The notes under the pieces were generated by a model. The model did no database searches. It was given only the letters and a program-made list of their open reading frames with translations, and had not been told where the DNA came from. DNA of 64,000 nucleotides from assembly GCA_020881915.1 (NCBI GenBank), contig JAJFPB010000010.1, forward strand, positions 992,001-1,056,000, read 5' to 3'. The translations under genes were made by a program, and so were the position numbers. Shown here in pieces: positions 52,302-61,764 of this stretch. Position 1 is the stretch's first letter, and every line of letters starts with the position of its first letter. This DNA comes from Paramyrothecium sp. XJ0827. Taxonomy: Eukaryota; Ascomycota; Sordariomycetes; Hypocreales; Stachybotryaceae.

Positions 52302-53180
52302 ATGCGTCTGTTCCTCGTCCGCCACGGTGAGACGGTCGACAACGTGGCCGGCCTCTATGCCGGCTCACGCGACTCGGCCCTCACCGTCCACGGCGTGCTG
52401 CAGGCGCAGCGGCTTGCCTCGCACCTTGCCGACGCCGTCTACGCTACGCACATTTTCTCCTCCAACCTCCAGCGGGCCGTCAAGACCGCCGAAGCCGTCT
52501 GCGCTGCCCAGGCTCGCATTCGTCCGTCGACCGAGGTCCTCTCCGTGGTGCAGCTGCCTGAGCTGCGCGAGAAGCACTTCGGCTCTGGCGAGGGTGTCAA
52601 GTATGGCGCTGCTGCCAGGACGGAGGAGAAGAGAGAACATATTGGGGCCGAGACGGCGGAGCAGATGCGGGCAAGGGTCAGTCAGTTTCTGGATGACCAT
52701 TTGACCTCGCTGTTGGCAGACCTTGGACCGGCAGATACAGGCGTAACACCTTGTGTCATCGTCGTTGCACATGGGATCATCCTGAGCGTCCTGTTCAAGA
52801 CGTTGTGCGCCAGATTCCCGTCTGGTGCCATCGTCCTGTCGTCAGAAGCTCAGCGAGCCACCCTCGCATCGGGCAGTCCTGTGCCAGTTCTGAGCCCTGC
52901 TTGGAGCAACACAGGCTACCTCGAGGTGACGATTCTGGTCTCAGATACATCCTCTGGCAGTGCACCTCGCCCAGAAGCCGCCAATTCCCAACCGATTGCC
53001 AGGTCATGGCGCGGCAGGCATCTTCACGTCGAGTCAGTCAACTGCGTCGTCCACCTTAAGGGTCTGAAGAAGACCCGAGGCGGCATCGGCAGTGCTCGCT
53101 TCGACGAGAAGCAGAGGACAATGGACTCCTTCTTTGGCGCCGCATCGAAGAAGCGAAAGCTGGACGATGCAGCTAAGTGA
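52302..53180 (+). CDS. Histidine phosphatase (phosphoglycerate-mutase-like) with C-terminal PCNA-box-like motif
   Basis: A single-exon, 292-residue protein. The ATG at 52302 opens directly into the catalytic strand MRLFLVRHGETVDN, which decides the start. The RHGE motif supplies the phosphorylated His. SSNLQRAVKTAEA supplies the second Arg, LREKHFGSGEG the acid, and VVAHGIILS near residue 155 the second His. An insert carries Ser/Pro/Ala-rich sequence. The last 30 residues depart from the phosphatase fold: they contain GGIGSARFDEKQRTMDSFFG followed by KKRKL. Q-R-T-M-D-S-F-F fits the PCNA-interacting PIP box (Q-x-x-h-x-x-a-a), and KKRK could be a nuclear signal. Histidine phosphatases of this branch dephosphorylate sugars, nucleotides or proteins; the substrate here is unknown. 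The neighbour EME1 is also a DNA-repair gene. Confidence 0.88.
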   Translation: MRLFLVRHGETVDNVAGLYAGSRDSALTVHGVLQAQRLASHLADAVYATHIFSSNLQRAVKTAEAVCAAQARIRPSTEVLSVVQLPELREKHFGSGEGVKYGAAARTEEKREHIGAETAEQMRARVSQFLDDHLTSLLADLGPADTGVTPCVIVVAHGIILSVLFKTLCARFPSGAIVLSSEAQRATLASGSPVPVLSPAWSNTGYLEVTILVSDTSSGSAPRPEAANSQPIARSWRGRHLHVESVNCVVHLKGLKKTRGGIGSARFDEKQRTMDSFFGAASKKRKLDDAAK

Positions 53181-53552
53181 GGGAGTCACTCAACAAAAGG
53201 TATGTTTTTTTTTCTTGTGCGATTACCCACGTCCCTCCCTCCCCCCGAAGCTAGTGATGAGGAAACAAATTTTCACAGACCTGTACCGAAACTTAAAATG
53301 TGGAAAAACTTTGTCCAACCGCTGTCTGAATGCTTCATCCTTTTCAGCCTTGATCATTGATATATCTTTGATGAAATTTTACTGACATGGCTTGACAGGC
53401 ATTTGATGGTTACAACTCGACGGCATCCGGGTCAATCGATATCTTTTCAGTATTTCGTGTCGTTATGCTGGGTCATCCATCGTACTTAGTCAATAATAAA
53501 ACATGATGCCGTTAGAATAACATGCTAAACATTTTTTGTGATATTCATAAAT
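53181..53552. other. Short intergenic, convergent genes
   Basis: This is 372 nt between the 3' ends of the phosphatase and EME1 genes. It is pyrimidine-rich at 53200-53250 and AT-rich after. Nothing else is seen. Confidence 0.55.
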
Positions 53553-55589
53553 TCATACATCAGTGCTTCCATCGTCACGTCCCGTAAACACCTTGTGCAA
53601 CCTCCTGCTCACGGCTTGTCCGATTGTGCGGTCCGAAAAGGCTCCATCCTTGTTCGCGCTCTTCCTCACTGCCTCCAGACGGAGCGGGCCGCCTACCTCA
53701 AGGCCGTTGACCAGCTTGCTCACGCTCCCAAACTCCGCGGCGATGCCGTACGCGATGGGCGCCGTGACGCGCGCAATCTCTTGCAGCATGCGCACGTACG
53801 TGTCGGTCGCGTCGTCGCCGGTCCGAACCTGCCCGCTCTCCATGCAGAAGCCCGCGCCGAGCGTGGCCTGGTCCCGCCTCGCCTTGTAGGGGACGGTCGA
53901 GATGTGCTGCGTGAAGATGGTGATCCACTGGGCCGTCTCCAGCGGCACCGTGGTGTGGTGGATGAGGACGTCGTGCACGACTTGCAGCTCGAGAAGGGCA
54001 TCCTCCACAATGTCCTCCGAGATGTACTCCTGGGTGGCTGCGGCTCGTTGGCGTCTACTGGGCGCGTTCGATGCCGTGGACGAATCTTGGGCACGCACGC
54101 CGGACGCAAACTGCCTGTTGCGGATGTTGCGATTCTTGCGCATCCAAGGGGTCATGCCCTCTAGCAGGTAGATGGTGTGGTGGTCTGCAAAATGGCGCCT
54201 CATGCTGGCCACGTGGGCTTCAACATTGCCGGCGAGCGCCATGCCAACAAACTCCTCGGCCGTGACTGCGACCAGCGCGTGTTTCTCGTCCTCGACCCGC
54301 AACGCCGTAGGTTCCCAGTAGCCCATGTCCTCGTTGAACTGGCTTCTCACCTTGCGTCTCCATCTGACGACGTTTGGCACGGGGCTAGGAATCGTGGTAT
54401 GGTGCACACCGAGTTCTTCCAGCATTGTCTCAACCTGGTTTTGAACCGTGGGATTGAATCCATCGGGGAGGTCCACAATCATCTCGGGCGTCGAGATCTT
54501 TTTGTCGGTACGGACCTTATTGACTTCTGCCAGTGCAGCGGCGCGCTCCTTCTCTCTGGCTTTCGCATGCTTGGCCTCCTGCCTCTCTAGCCTTTTCTTT
54601 TCCTTCTCGGCTTCCTTTAAAGCCGCTTTGGCTTCACGCTCACGGGCCCGATCGGCCGCCCAGGATTTCGTGGGGCCGGGTTTGGTCGCTCGCACGCGGC
54701 TGTTGGGGATGACGTCGCTGCGGGAGCGCCGTAGAGGAGATCGTGCTCGGCGAATAGGCCGGGAAGGGTCGAAATCAGCAATGCCTGGCAGCTCATCGTC
54801 GGATTTGCCATCGGATTCATCCACATTGATCACCTCGTCCGGGTCCGCGTCCCAGCTTCTTCTTGAGGACGGCGGGGGCGACGATCTGAACGAGCATGCC
54901 TCAGGCGCCGAGCTTGAGATGTTATCGAAGACTCTCTCGCGCCGAGTGCTTGCCTGACGCGTCGCAGCATTGTTGGTAATCGTGGCTAACGGCCGTGGAC
55001 TAGCTTGAGGCAGCTTTCGCAGGCTGTCCCTCATCAAGATGGGAGAGCTTGCGAACGGATCCGAGGACGGTTCCTGGGCGGTAGTGGGAGGACCCGTGTT
55101 TGCTCGTGGCGCCGGGGGAGGGGTGTCGGCGAATGGATCCGAGTCAATTGTAGGCAAATGAGACGGTGCGTTCTGTCTGGAGGTTGCATGTGAGGTTGCT
55201 GTCGGTACGTCGCGTGGCGGTTTGTGAGGAGGAAGAGAAAAAGACTGGCTGGTTGGAGAGCCAGGATTGGGAGAGCTGGTGAATTCGATGGGTTCTAATG
55301 GCACATTGCGCTTTGGCCTGGCATCGCGCACCGGGGGTCGCATCGAGCGATCTGCTCGTGTGCCGCCAGGCGAGATTCGGCGTCGCTTAGGGCTTCGTTC
55401 TGCGACAAGAGCAGGCTCGTCGGCTTGGCCTGTAAGGTCGAGGGGCACATCGTCGGACAAGAACGAAAAGTCAGGGTCGGCTTGACTCGTTGAGCCTAGA
55501 TGCGCGGGAGGCTGGGCACTGGGAGGAGGAGGGAGTGACGCAGCCGGCGGAGGGCTAGAAGACACGAGATCTACCACGTCTGGAGCCAT
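53553..55589 (-). CDS. eme1: EME1/MMS4-type structure-specific endonuclease subunit
   Basis: A single-exon gene of 678 residues. The ATG at 55589 (MAPDVVDLVSSSPPP) is the first in frame; upstream extension is through non-ATG codons only. A long disordered, Ser/Pro-rich N-terminal half (1-310) contains a KRRRI basic stretch, acidic DPDEVINVDESDGKSDDELPG (around 245), and short DPFA repeats. A charged coiled coil of about 60 residues (REREAKAALKEAEKEKKR) leads into the ERCC4-like nuclease domain (about 370-560; EMIVDLPDGFNPTVQNQVETML, IYLLEGMTPWMRKNRNIR). A C-terminal helix-hairpin-helix-like part (SVSKLVNGLEVGGPLRLEAV) follows. In the MUS81-EME1 complex this subunit is the non-catalytic partner that binds branched DNA at stalled forks and recombination intermediates. 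The catalytic ERKxxxD is absent, as expected for EME1. It acts in the nucleus. Confidence 0.88.
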   Translation of the reverse strand: MAPDVVDLVSSSPPPAASLPPPPSAQPPAHLGSTSQADPDFSFLSDDVPLDLTGQADEPALVAERSPKRRRISPGGTRADRSMRPPVRDARPKRNVPLEPIEFTSSPNPGSPTSQSFSLPPHKPPRDVPTATSHATSRQNAPSHLPTIDSDPFADTPPPAPRANTGPPTTAQEPSSDPFASSPILMRDSLRKLPQASPRPLATITNNAATRQASTRRERVFDNISSSAPEACSFRSSPPPSSRRSWDADPDEVINVDESDGKSDDELPGIADFDPSRPIRRARSPLRRSRSDVIPNSRVRATKPGPTKSWAADRAREREAKAALKEAEKEKKRLERQEAKHAKAREKERAAALAEVNKVRTDKKISTPEMIVDLPDGFNPTVQNQVETMLEELGVHHTTIPSPVPNVVRWRRKVRSQFNEDMGYWEPTALRVEDEKHALVAVTAEEFVGMALAGNVEAHVASMRRHFADHHTIYLLEGMTPWMRKNRNIRNRQFASGVRAQDSSTASNAPSRRQRAAATQEYISEDIVEDALLELQVVHDVLIHHTTVPLETAQWITIFTQHISTVPYKARRDQATLGAGFCMESGQVRTGDDATDTYVRMLQEIARVTAPIAYGIAAEFGSVSKLVNGLEVGGPLRLEAVRKSANKDGAFSDRTIGQAVSRRLHKVFTGRDDGSTDV

Positions 55590-55895
55590 TGCGAGGACGG
55601 GCTCGTCTGCAATGGTTTGCCCACGAAGGCATCGTCCATGATGCTTGCAAGCCGCGCCCCACGCGACGCTAGTTACGCGCAGAGCTCGCCAAGTCACGTG
55701 GTGTTCTTGAGTAGAATGGGCCAAGCATGACAGAGAACCAATTCAAGAGAAGAGATTTCTAAGAATAAATTTAACAATAAAACAAATCGAAAGAAGAAGA
55801 AAAAGAAAAGAAAAAGAAGAAGAAAAAAACCCCCCCGGACGATGGTTCACATAAAAAGAAAAGAGAGAAATTGACACAAACAAGACAAAAAGAAT
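55590..55895. other. EME1 promoter region with purine-rich tract
   Basis: This is 306 nt. The first 150 nt are GC-rich promoter and leader. The rest is dominated by the A/G tract listed separately. Confidence 0.55.
55791..55846. repeat. A/G-only low-complexity tract
   Basis: A run of about 40 nt of A and G (GAAGAAAAAG-type units) is followed by a run of seven C. It lies between the EME1 promoter and the tRNA gene. Confidence 0.8.
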
Positions 55896-55968
55896 GATTC
55901 CGCCCGGGCTCGAACCGGGGACCTTCTCGGTGTTAACGAGATGCCATGACCAGCTAGACCACGGAACC
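55896..55968 (-). tRNA. tRNA-Val (anticodon AAC), no intron
   Basis: On the minus strand it folds as a cloverleaf. A 7-bp acceptor stem (GGTTCCG with CGGAATC, one G-U pair) is followed by an A-box D-arm starting TGGTCTAGCTGG. The anticodon stem TCTCG/CGAGA carries loop TTAACAC (anticodon AAC, reading GUU Val). A T-arm CCGGG/CCCGG contains TTCGAGC, the B box. Length is 73 nt, without an intron. Confidence 0.92.
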
Positions 55969-58160
55969 GAACTCCTTGTGGATCACGTGATAAAACCTGA
56001 GCTGCATTCATCCTTGAAGCTTGCGCTGGGGGCTCACGACCATGTCAGAAGCCTTGTGGCACAAACCAGTCTCTAATCCGAACACCAATTGATTGTATAA
56101 CGAGCGATACCATTCCTCGCCTCAACAGCAGACCATCTCTGAACATACATGCATGATGCAAGTGATTCTTCACATGATCTACTAAGCAATTTTATCTGGC
56201 TACACCAATATCTTTTGCAATATTTTGAAAATCCCATGATCACAGGACAATCGACAGTGCTCTAGGGTAGGTAGAGAAACACGGCATGAAGCTATCTTAT
56301 AGTTTCCGAAACCACTAATCGTGGAGAACCGCCACAAAAATAGAAAAGCTTGTAGCAAATTATGCAGCGCTATCACTGTCAGGGAAAAGGAGGAGACAAA
56401 AGACGGCCCCTAAAAACAAATCTATCTTGCTCTCGTCTTCATTGCATCCAGCATTCAGCATTCGGCGTCCAGCCTTCTGACAAGCCCTCTTGGGATCACA
56501 TACACACAAGTGGCTCTCCCGTACGGCGGTGATCCTCCGGGGACGTCTGAAGAACCTACGGCTTCCGAAGACGCGGAGAAGCGGAGAGCCGAGTGGAGCT
56601 CGCATATGACACCCTGAATGAGAGGGCTGTTCGAATCGGTCGATAGATCATCGCACTGCAGCGGCGGCCCCGAAAGGCATCGCGGCCTCACGTTGATCAG
56701 ACGTTGACTCGCGCAGCTTCCTCTTTGCGACCTTCTTCTTGTGTAGGTTATGTTGCAGCGCCATGAACACGGGGCAGGCGGAGATTGACCGAAGGCCGGC
56801 GCCCAGAATACGAAACGCCGTGTTGGGTTTGGCCCCTGGCGGTAGCCGGTGAGTCGCAAGGGGAGCTCGAGGGCGCTTGGTGCTCGGAAAATGCCCGGCG
56901 CGTCGCATGGAGAAGGATTTGATTGACATCGTGGCTCAGGGCATGTGGTCAAGCCAAGCCCTTGGGTGGATTGGGTTTGGTCAAGTTCCGTCATAGATTA
57001 CCCCTGAGTCCCGACAGGACCCTGAAATCCCCTGAGTTCCCGACCGGACCCTGAAATGTGTCCGGTCCGACAGCCGGGCTGTAAGGCTGAATGCCGTGCC
57101 CCGTGTGCGGCAGTGCCGAACAGGCATTTAGTCGCATAGTGGTTGCAGCACTAGGCGGCGCCCCGTGTGTTTTACTTTGATGGCGAAGCTGTCAATAGCG
57201 GAGCGAGCCTAACGCTCGTGCGGAACTTAGAGGATGCCTGGTCTGTATAGCACCAACCTCTAAGCATCTGAGCCTCATCCATAACGGTGGTTTTAGTCTA
57301 GCTGGTTAGTCCGGAGGTAGGGCAGTCGCTTTGGGAAAGGCCTCTCGCAACTTTCCACGTCAACGAGGTTAGCCAACAATGCTTCGAAAATGCTTCTTAA
57401 CAGGCGGCTGAAATCCAACCAAGCCACCCCATGGAATGAAATGTCATCAATTAAGCTTCGGGTCGCATCAGGAACTGCAGGTTGTGTGGGCCCAGAAGAC
57501 AACCTGTTCTGTCAGTATCGTGACAGCGCAAATCTCAGCCAGGAACAGAAGTCGTGGCTGATCATGAGACGAGAACGTACAGCAGCGCCCCTCTTCACAG
57601 CTACACATCCCAATAAAACCAGTGATAAACTTCCTGGGGTTGGTCTCCGCCAAGCATAGGCACCTGGAGCCACAACCAGCCCGTCTTCTCCAAGTACCCA
57701 GAAGTTCGGATGGGTGGATGAGGAGAACGTGTGGCCCGCGGACCGGGAAGCCTCGGGCCCCGCCGGGCTAGTCTCCTTCATGCGTCTCAACTGGCTGCTT
57801 CAGATGACATGCAGCCTAAGAAACGTCTGTGCTCTGGCTTGTGTAATTGTAACCTCTCGCTATCAAGGTACGAGGGGGGCCCGTTGATCAGCGTTACCCA
57901 CTCGCAATCAACGGTGGCTGCGCCGAGTTGAGTGGGATACGGACTCGGCTTTCATGATGTCGGCATGAGAAGCATCCAGATGGCAGACCAGGTGAATTTC
58001 TATAAGAACTCGAGATTCTGCTCACAAGTTCCGACTTCTTTTGCTCCTCACACTCCAAGTGCATCACATTCATTCACTCGTTCTTCATCAAGACAGTCTC
58101 TTCCGACCAATACACTCTTTTTTGATCCAAGATCTTTCAATCATCTTCCAAACCGCCAAA
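55969..58160. other. Intergenic 2.2 kb, no convincing gene
   Basis: Located between tRNA-Val and the small secreted protein gene. Open frames of up to 179 codons on the minus strand (56455-56994) have no motifs and are overlapped by other frames; I do not call them. Short tandem repeats at 57001-57057 are listed separately. The last 160 nt contain a TATAAG at 58001 and a pyrimidine-rich leader. Confidence 0.5.
57001..57057. repeat. Two-copy 28/29-nt tandem repeat
   Basis: CCCCTGAGT-CCCGAC-GGACCCTGAAAT occurs twice back to back (57001-57028 and 57029-57057) with one indel and one substitution. Non-coding. Confidence 0.85.
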
Positions 58161-58953
58161 ATGCGTTTCTCCGCTGCTGCCGTCTCTGCTCTCTCCATGG
58201 GCTCTGCCTTTGCCCTCCCAGCTCCCGCTTCCAACGCCGTCGTTCCCTCTGAGAGCATCAGCGTGGCTGGCAAGATTGTCGATGGCCACTTGGTGCAGGA
58301 GCGTTCTATCGTCGCCTCTGAGAGCCAGGCCATTGAGAAGCGTGGAGCTACCCTTGTTGTTCTAGGCATTGCCGGTACCGCTGCCATCACCAAGCTGACT
58401 GAGATGGCTATCGAGGTTGGAGCCAACTTCATCAGCGATCTGGGCAACTGGAACGAGGTGAGAGCTTACCCCCTAAGCACTTTCTCCACCGCTACTCGAG
58501 AAACGACCAACTGACCATCATAGGCCCGCGAGGCGTTCACCCAGAAGACCACGGATGAGATGTGGAACAAGAACCCTGACTACAACAGGTTCCCTGCCGT
58601 TGCCTGCTACAACAAGGGCTACAGCTTGGCCAACTCAGCCAATGTTGACGGTCTGGTCTCGGCCAAGTTCGAGCTGGGTCTTCTCCACACAGAGTCCGTC
58701 TCCCGTCTCCCGTGTAATACATGAAACCAAAAGCGGTAACAAGGCTAACTTGCTCAACAGCTACGACTGCATGTACATCGCCGGTCCCAACCAGTTCTAC
58801 ACCCACAGCGAGGGCGGTTACATCAACGTGAGTACTTTCTGCGGTAAATATTCCAAGTAACTATATGATACTAATTGCTACAAGCTCTCCTACACCTACA
58901 ACCCCAACCGCTGTAGCTTCGACAAGGCCACTGGCGACCTCAGCTGCAACTAA
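58161..58953 (+). CDS. Small secreted protein with Kex2-like site, candidate effector or antifungal-type protein
   Basis: Exons are 58161..58457, 58524..58693, 58761..58827 and 58885..58953 (200 residues). Introns are 57-67 nt with donors GTGAGA, GTCCGT and GTGAGT, and frame is kept. Signal peptide MRFSAAAVSALSMGSAFA is followed by a pro-region ending AIEKRG, a Kex2-type cleavage site at about residue 57. The mature part has a hydrophobic Gly-containing helix, then TTDEMWNKNPDYNRF, CYNKGYSLAN, LLHTDYDCMYIAGPNQFYTHSEGGYINLSY and CSF...LSCN. Four Cys occur in the mature region. The pattern resembles a fungal secreted family of unknown function (DUF7888-like, weak recollection). The GTCCGT donor was chosen because it yields HTDYDCMY and keeps the frame. 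Confidence 0.78.
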
Positions 58954-59294
58954 GCTCTTACGGCGGGATTCATGCATCTGTTACTATCCCGTATATAGCT
59001 AGACAAATTGTACTCTCTTACAAACTCTATTTTCTGGAGAGATCAAGCTTCTCTTATGGTCAAACAGACCCTTGCTTGTGTGTGGATCGTAGCAAAGTGG
59101 CTCTCTATTAGCTTCATAACAAGTGAAAGCGCGCTGTGGGTACAATGCCATGGACCTCTCCACCTTAGTGAGTGAACTTGTACGCAAGCAACATGGCCCT
59201 AGAATGTCCATCGTCTCATCAATGCCTCTCGTGTATAGAGACATTAGTGATGATACGAGAAAAAGGAACAACAGGATGTAAGATCAATACCCGC
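58954..59294. other. Short intergenic, convergent genes
   Basis: This is 341 nt between the 3' ends of the small secreted protein gene and the P450 gene. Nothing further is seen. Confidence 0.55.
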
Positions 59295-61154
59295 CTAAAG
59301 TTCTTTCCACAAGTCGCCGCGCCTCTGAAATACGATGTTCGGCCCATCGTGAGTTGAAGCAAAGATATCGTACATCTGATACTCTCCTACCCGATGCCTT
59401 CCGCTTCTATCACCCGGTTTCCCGGCCCCGAGTTCTCCAGCCTTCCCTGGTGCCACTTTGAAATCGAAGAACCAGAAGCAGCGCGCAAACGTCAAGCTTA
59501 TCTCCATGTAAGCCATGGTCCTGCCGGGGCATGAGCGGTCTCCAATCAAGAACGGGACGAACGCTTTACGCGTCGTGTCTGCTGTAACTGCTTTACCGGT
59601 CCCATCTCCTGTGGACTCAAGCCATCGCTCCGGCTTGTACGCAAACGCGTCTGGGAAGTACTCCTCGTTATGTAAGATCGAGTAAAGATTGACTGCAACT
59701 TGAGTACCCGGCGGGATGATGTGACCATCGACGACAAAAGGCTCGCTGCTGCGAGTACTGGTATCTTGTTGGCGCCAAGAGTTCCCAAGCCCTGGTGGGG
59801 AGATCCGAAGTGTCTCATCAATACACGCTCGCAAGTATTTGCAGCTGCTCAATTTGGGCCCCCAACAAATCTCCTGCTCGGATTTAAATGTAGTTCGTAT
59901 CTCTCTTGCCAGCTTCTCATAAGCCTGAGGGTTCCGAGACAAATAGAAGAACATTGCACTAAGCCCAGCCGCAGAGGTTGCTCCACCTAGGTAAGTTGTC
60001 AGCAAATGTCAGCTCTTCACAATATGATGATTCTGTTCGTATAAGTGTCCATGGAAGACTTTCGAGGCGTTCAGGAGAGAATGAAATGGGGAGGAAGGAA
60101 AACAAACCTGCTAAAACCATCAAGTTCGCTTCCGGCCAAAGCTCGCCTTCGTGGAGATCATTCTCTCCCGTACCAATACGATCTGCTACATGAGAGTAGA
60201 GATCATGGTGAGAATCTTTGGCCTCGCTTGTTCGGTTAGTCACCAAGCGTTTGATCAAGTCACCAAATTTATACACCTTTCGTATTCCGAACAACATAAA
60301 GAGCGCCTCCAGTCTGGCAGCAGGCCCGAAATTCATGTATATGTTCAAGCGCCAGTTCATACCATCAATGAGTGAAGGCAGGAATTGGTAGGTCTCTCGT
60401 GTTTGTGTCTCAAGCGAACGGCCAAACGCAATGTGCCCGGCTATGTCTACGGTAAGACGCTTACACAGATCGGACACGTTCACCACAACGTTGTGTCGAG
60501 ACGAGTCCAGAATCGACCGCAGGAAGGTATTGATTTCTGATACCATAAGGGGCTCAAAAACTCGCATCGAGCGGTCCATTAGCACTGGGCCGATTATCTT
60601 GCGCTTTTTGCGATGATGTGCCTTGTCGATGACGTTGATCATATTTGGGTGTTTGACTCTGAGATACGTTGACCTGTATGCGTCGCCTTTGACAACTCTG
60701 GGACTGAGATATATATCTGTGGCCAATCTTTTCAGACTGTGTATCTTGACTCATGATTGTTGCTATCTTACCATTCAACGCTGTGATTGTGTTAAATATT
60801 AACCGATTCGGCCCTTGCCTGATGACGGGGCCTGGATCCTCAATTATCAGAAGATGCATTCACGAGGGCAAAGGCTTCTGTAATTACCGTATTTCTGGAA
60901 GTTTTGGTAGATGGTAATGTGTAGATCTCTCCGGATGGCATAGTACCCGGCATAGACATCTGATAGTGAAGCCAGGACGGGGCCAGGATAGCCCCGTAAG
61001 GGATGAAAGAGCAGGCGGAAGCTTCCTAGAACGATATACTGTAGCATCGATATTAGAAAGGGCTCACGAATGGCTTTGTGATCAAGGATGTTACAGATAG
61101 AATGATGACCCATGAGGCGTTTGCCAGCGGAATGAGCCACGCGGGAAGAACCAT
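59295..61154 (-). CDS. Cytochrome P450 monooxygenase
   Basis: Five exons, complement of 61154..61095, 61038..60888, 60831..60772, 60716..60108 and 59986..59295, encode 523 residues. Donors are GTAACA, GTAATT, GTAAGA and GTTTGT; all joins keep frame. The N-terminal membrane helix (MVLPAWLIPLANASWVIILS) is followed by FHPLRGYPGP, the Pro-rich hinge, then KYGPVIRQGPN. The I helix carries LAGGATSAAG, the K helix has the ExxR motif in DETLR, and the heme loop is FLIGDRSCPGR with Cys446 as the iron ligand. It ends with KVAPGKAGELGAG and a tail containing FQRRGDL. The fourth intron donor (GTTTGT) is weak. Class II, ER-bound. The substrate is unknown; no biosynthetic backbone gene lies within the window. 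The acidic residue normally preceding the I-helix Thr is Ala here. Confidence 0.88.
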
Positions 61155-61764
61155 GATGGAGCTTTAGGATTTTCGGATGCTACGACACATTCAACAACCC
61201 AACTACTCTTGGAGGGGCGAACAGTAGGTTTAGCGACAATGAGGCAAACGAATTGCCGATGACGGAATGATTCGAACAAAGGAAGGAAAGCGTTCACCAG
61301 TGCAAGGGCAGACGATCATTTAATCCTACGGCGCACTGGCAGACGTTGTTGGTGCTAAGGACAGGTGGAGTGCATTAAACGACCAACATCACGATCAACA
61401 ACAGATTTATTGATTGTGACCAGATCTTGGCGTAAGCTGCATACGCCCAATTGCTAGGACGGACTCTTGTGCGCCATGATGACTTGTCATCCATGCAGTT
61501 GGTTGTTGAGGTCAAGTTCAGACATCACATTGTTGTGACATCAAGCAAGTCGCTATTATTTTGCACCAACGGATGTAACGTAAATGCTGACAACCTGCAT
61601 TAGTGTGATTGTATTTGGTAATTAGTCCACTCCAGTTCTGTTCGGAAAACGGATATTCAGTCCATGGAAGCAATGGAGCGGGCAATGTGATCTAAGTGTT
61701 CGTAATGTACCATTCACAATTCAATACGCCTCGGATTATCAGCTGATTGAGCATGACTGAATTA
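61155..61764. other. Intergenic, no gene seen
   Basis: This is 610 nt upstream of the P450 gene and downstream of the HET gene. AT-rich at 61550-61780. Nothing further is recognised. Confidence 0.55.

Noticed and set aside
53538..54590. Long plus-strand frames opposite EME1
   Set aside because: Shadows of the GC-rich eme1 coding region.
56455..56994. 179-codon minus-strand frame upstream of the small secreted gene
   Set aside because: Overlapped by other open frames, no recognisable features.
57290..57380. TAGTCTAGCTGGTTAG, similar to a tRNA A box
   Set aside because: No B box (GTTCGA) within the needed distance and no acceptor stem.
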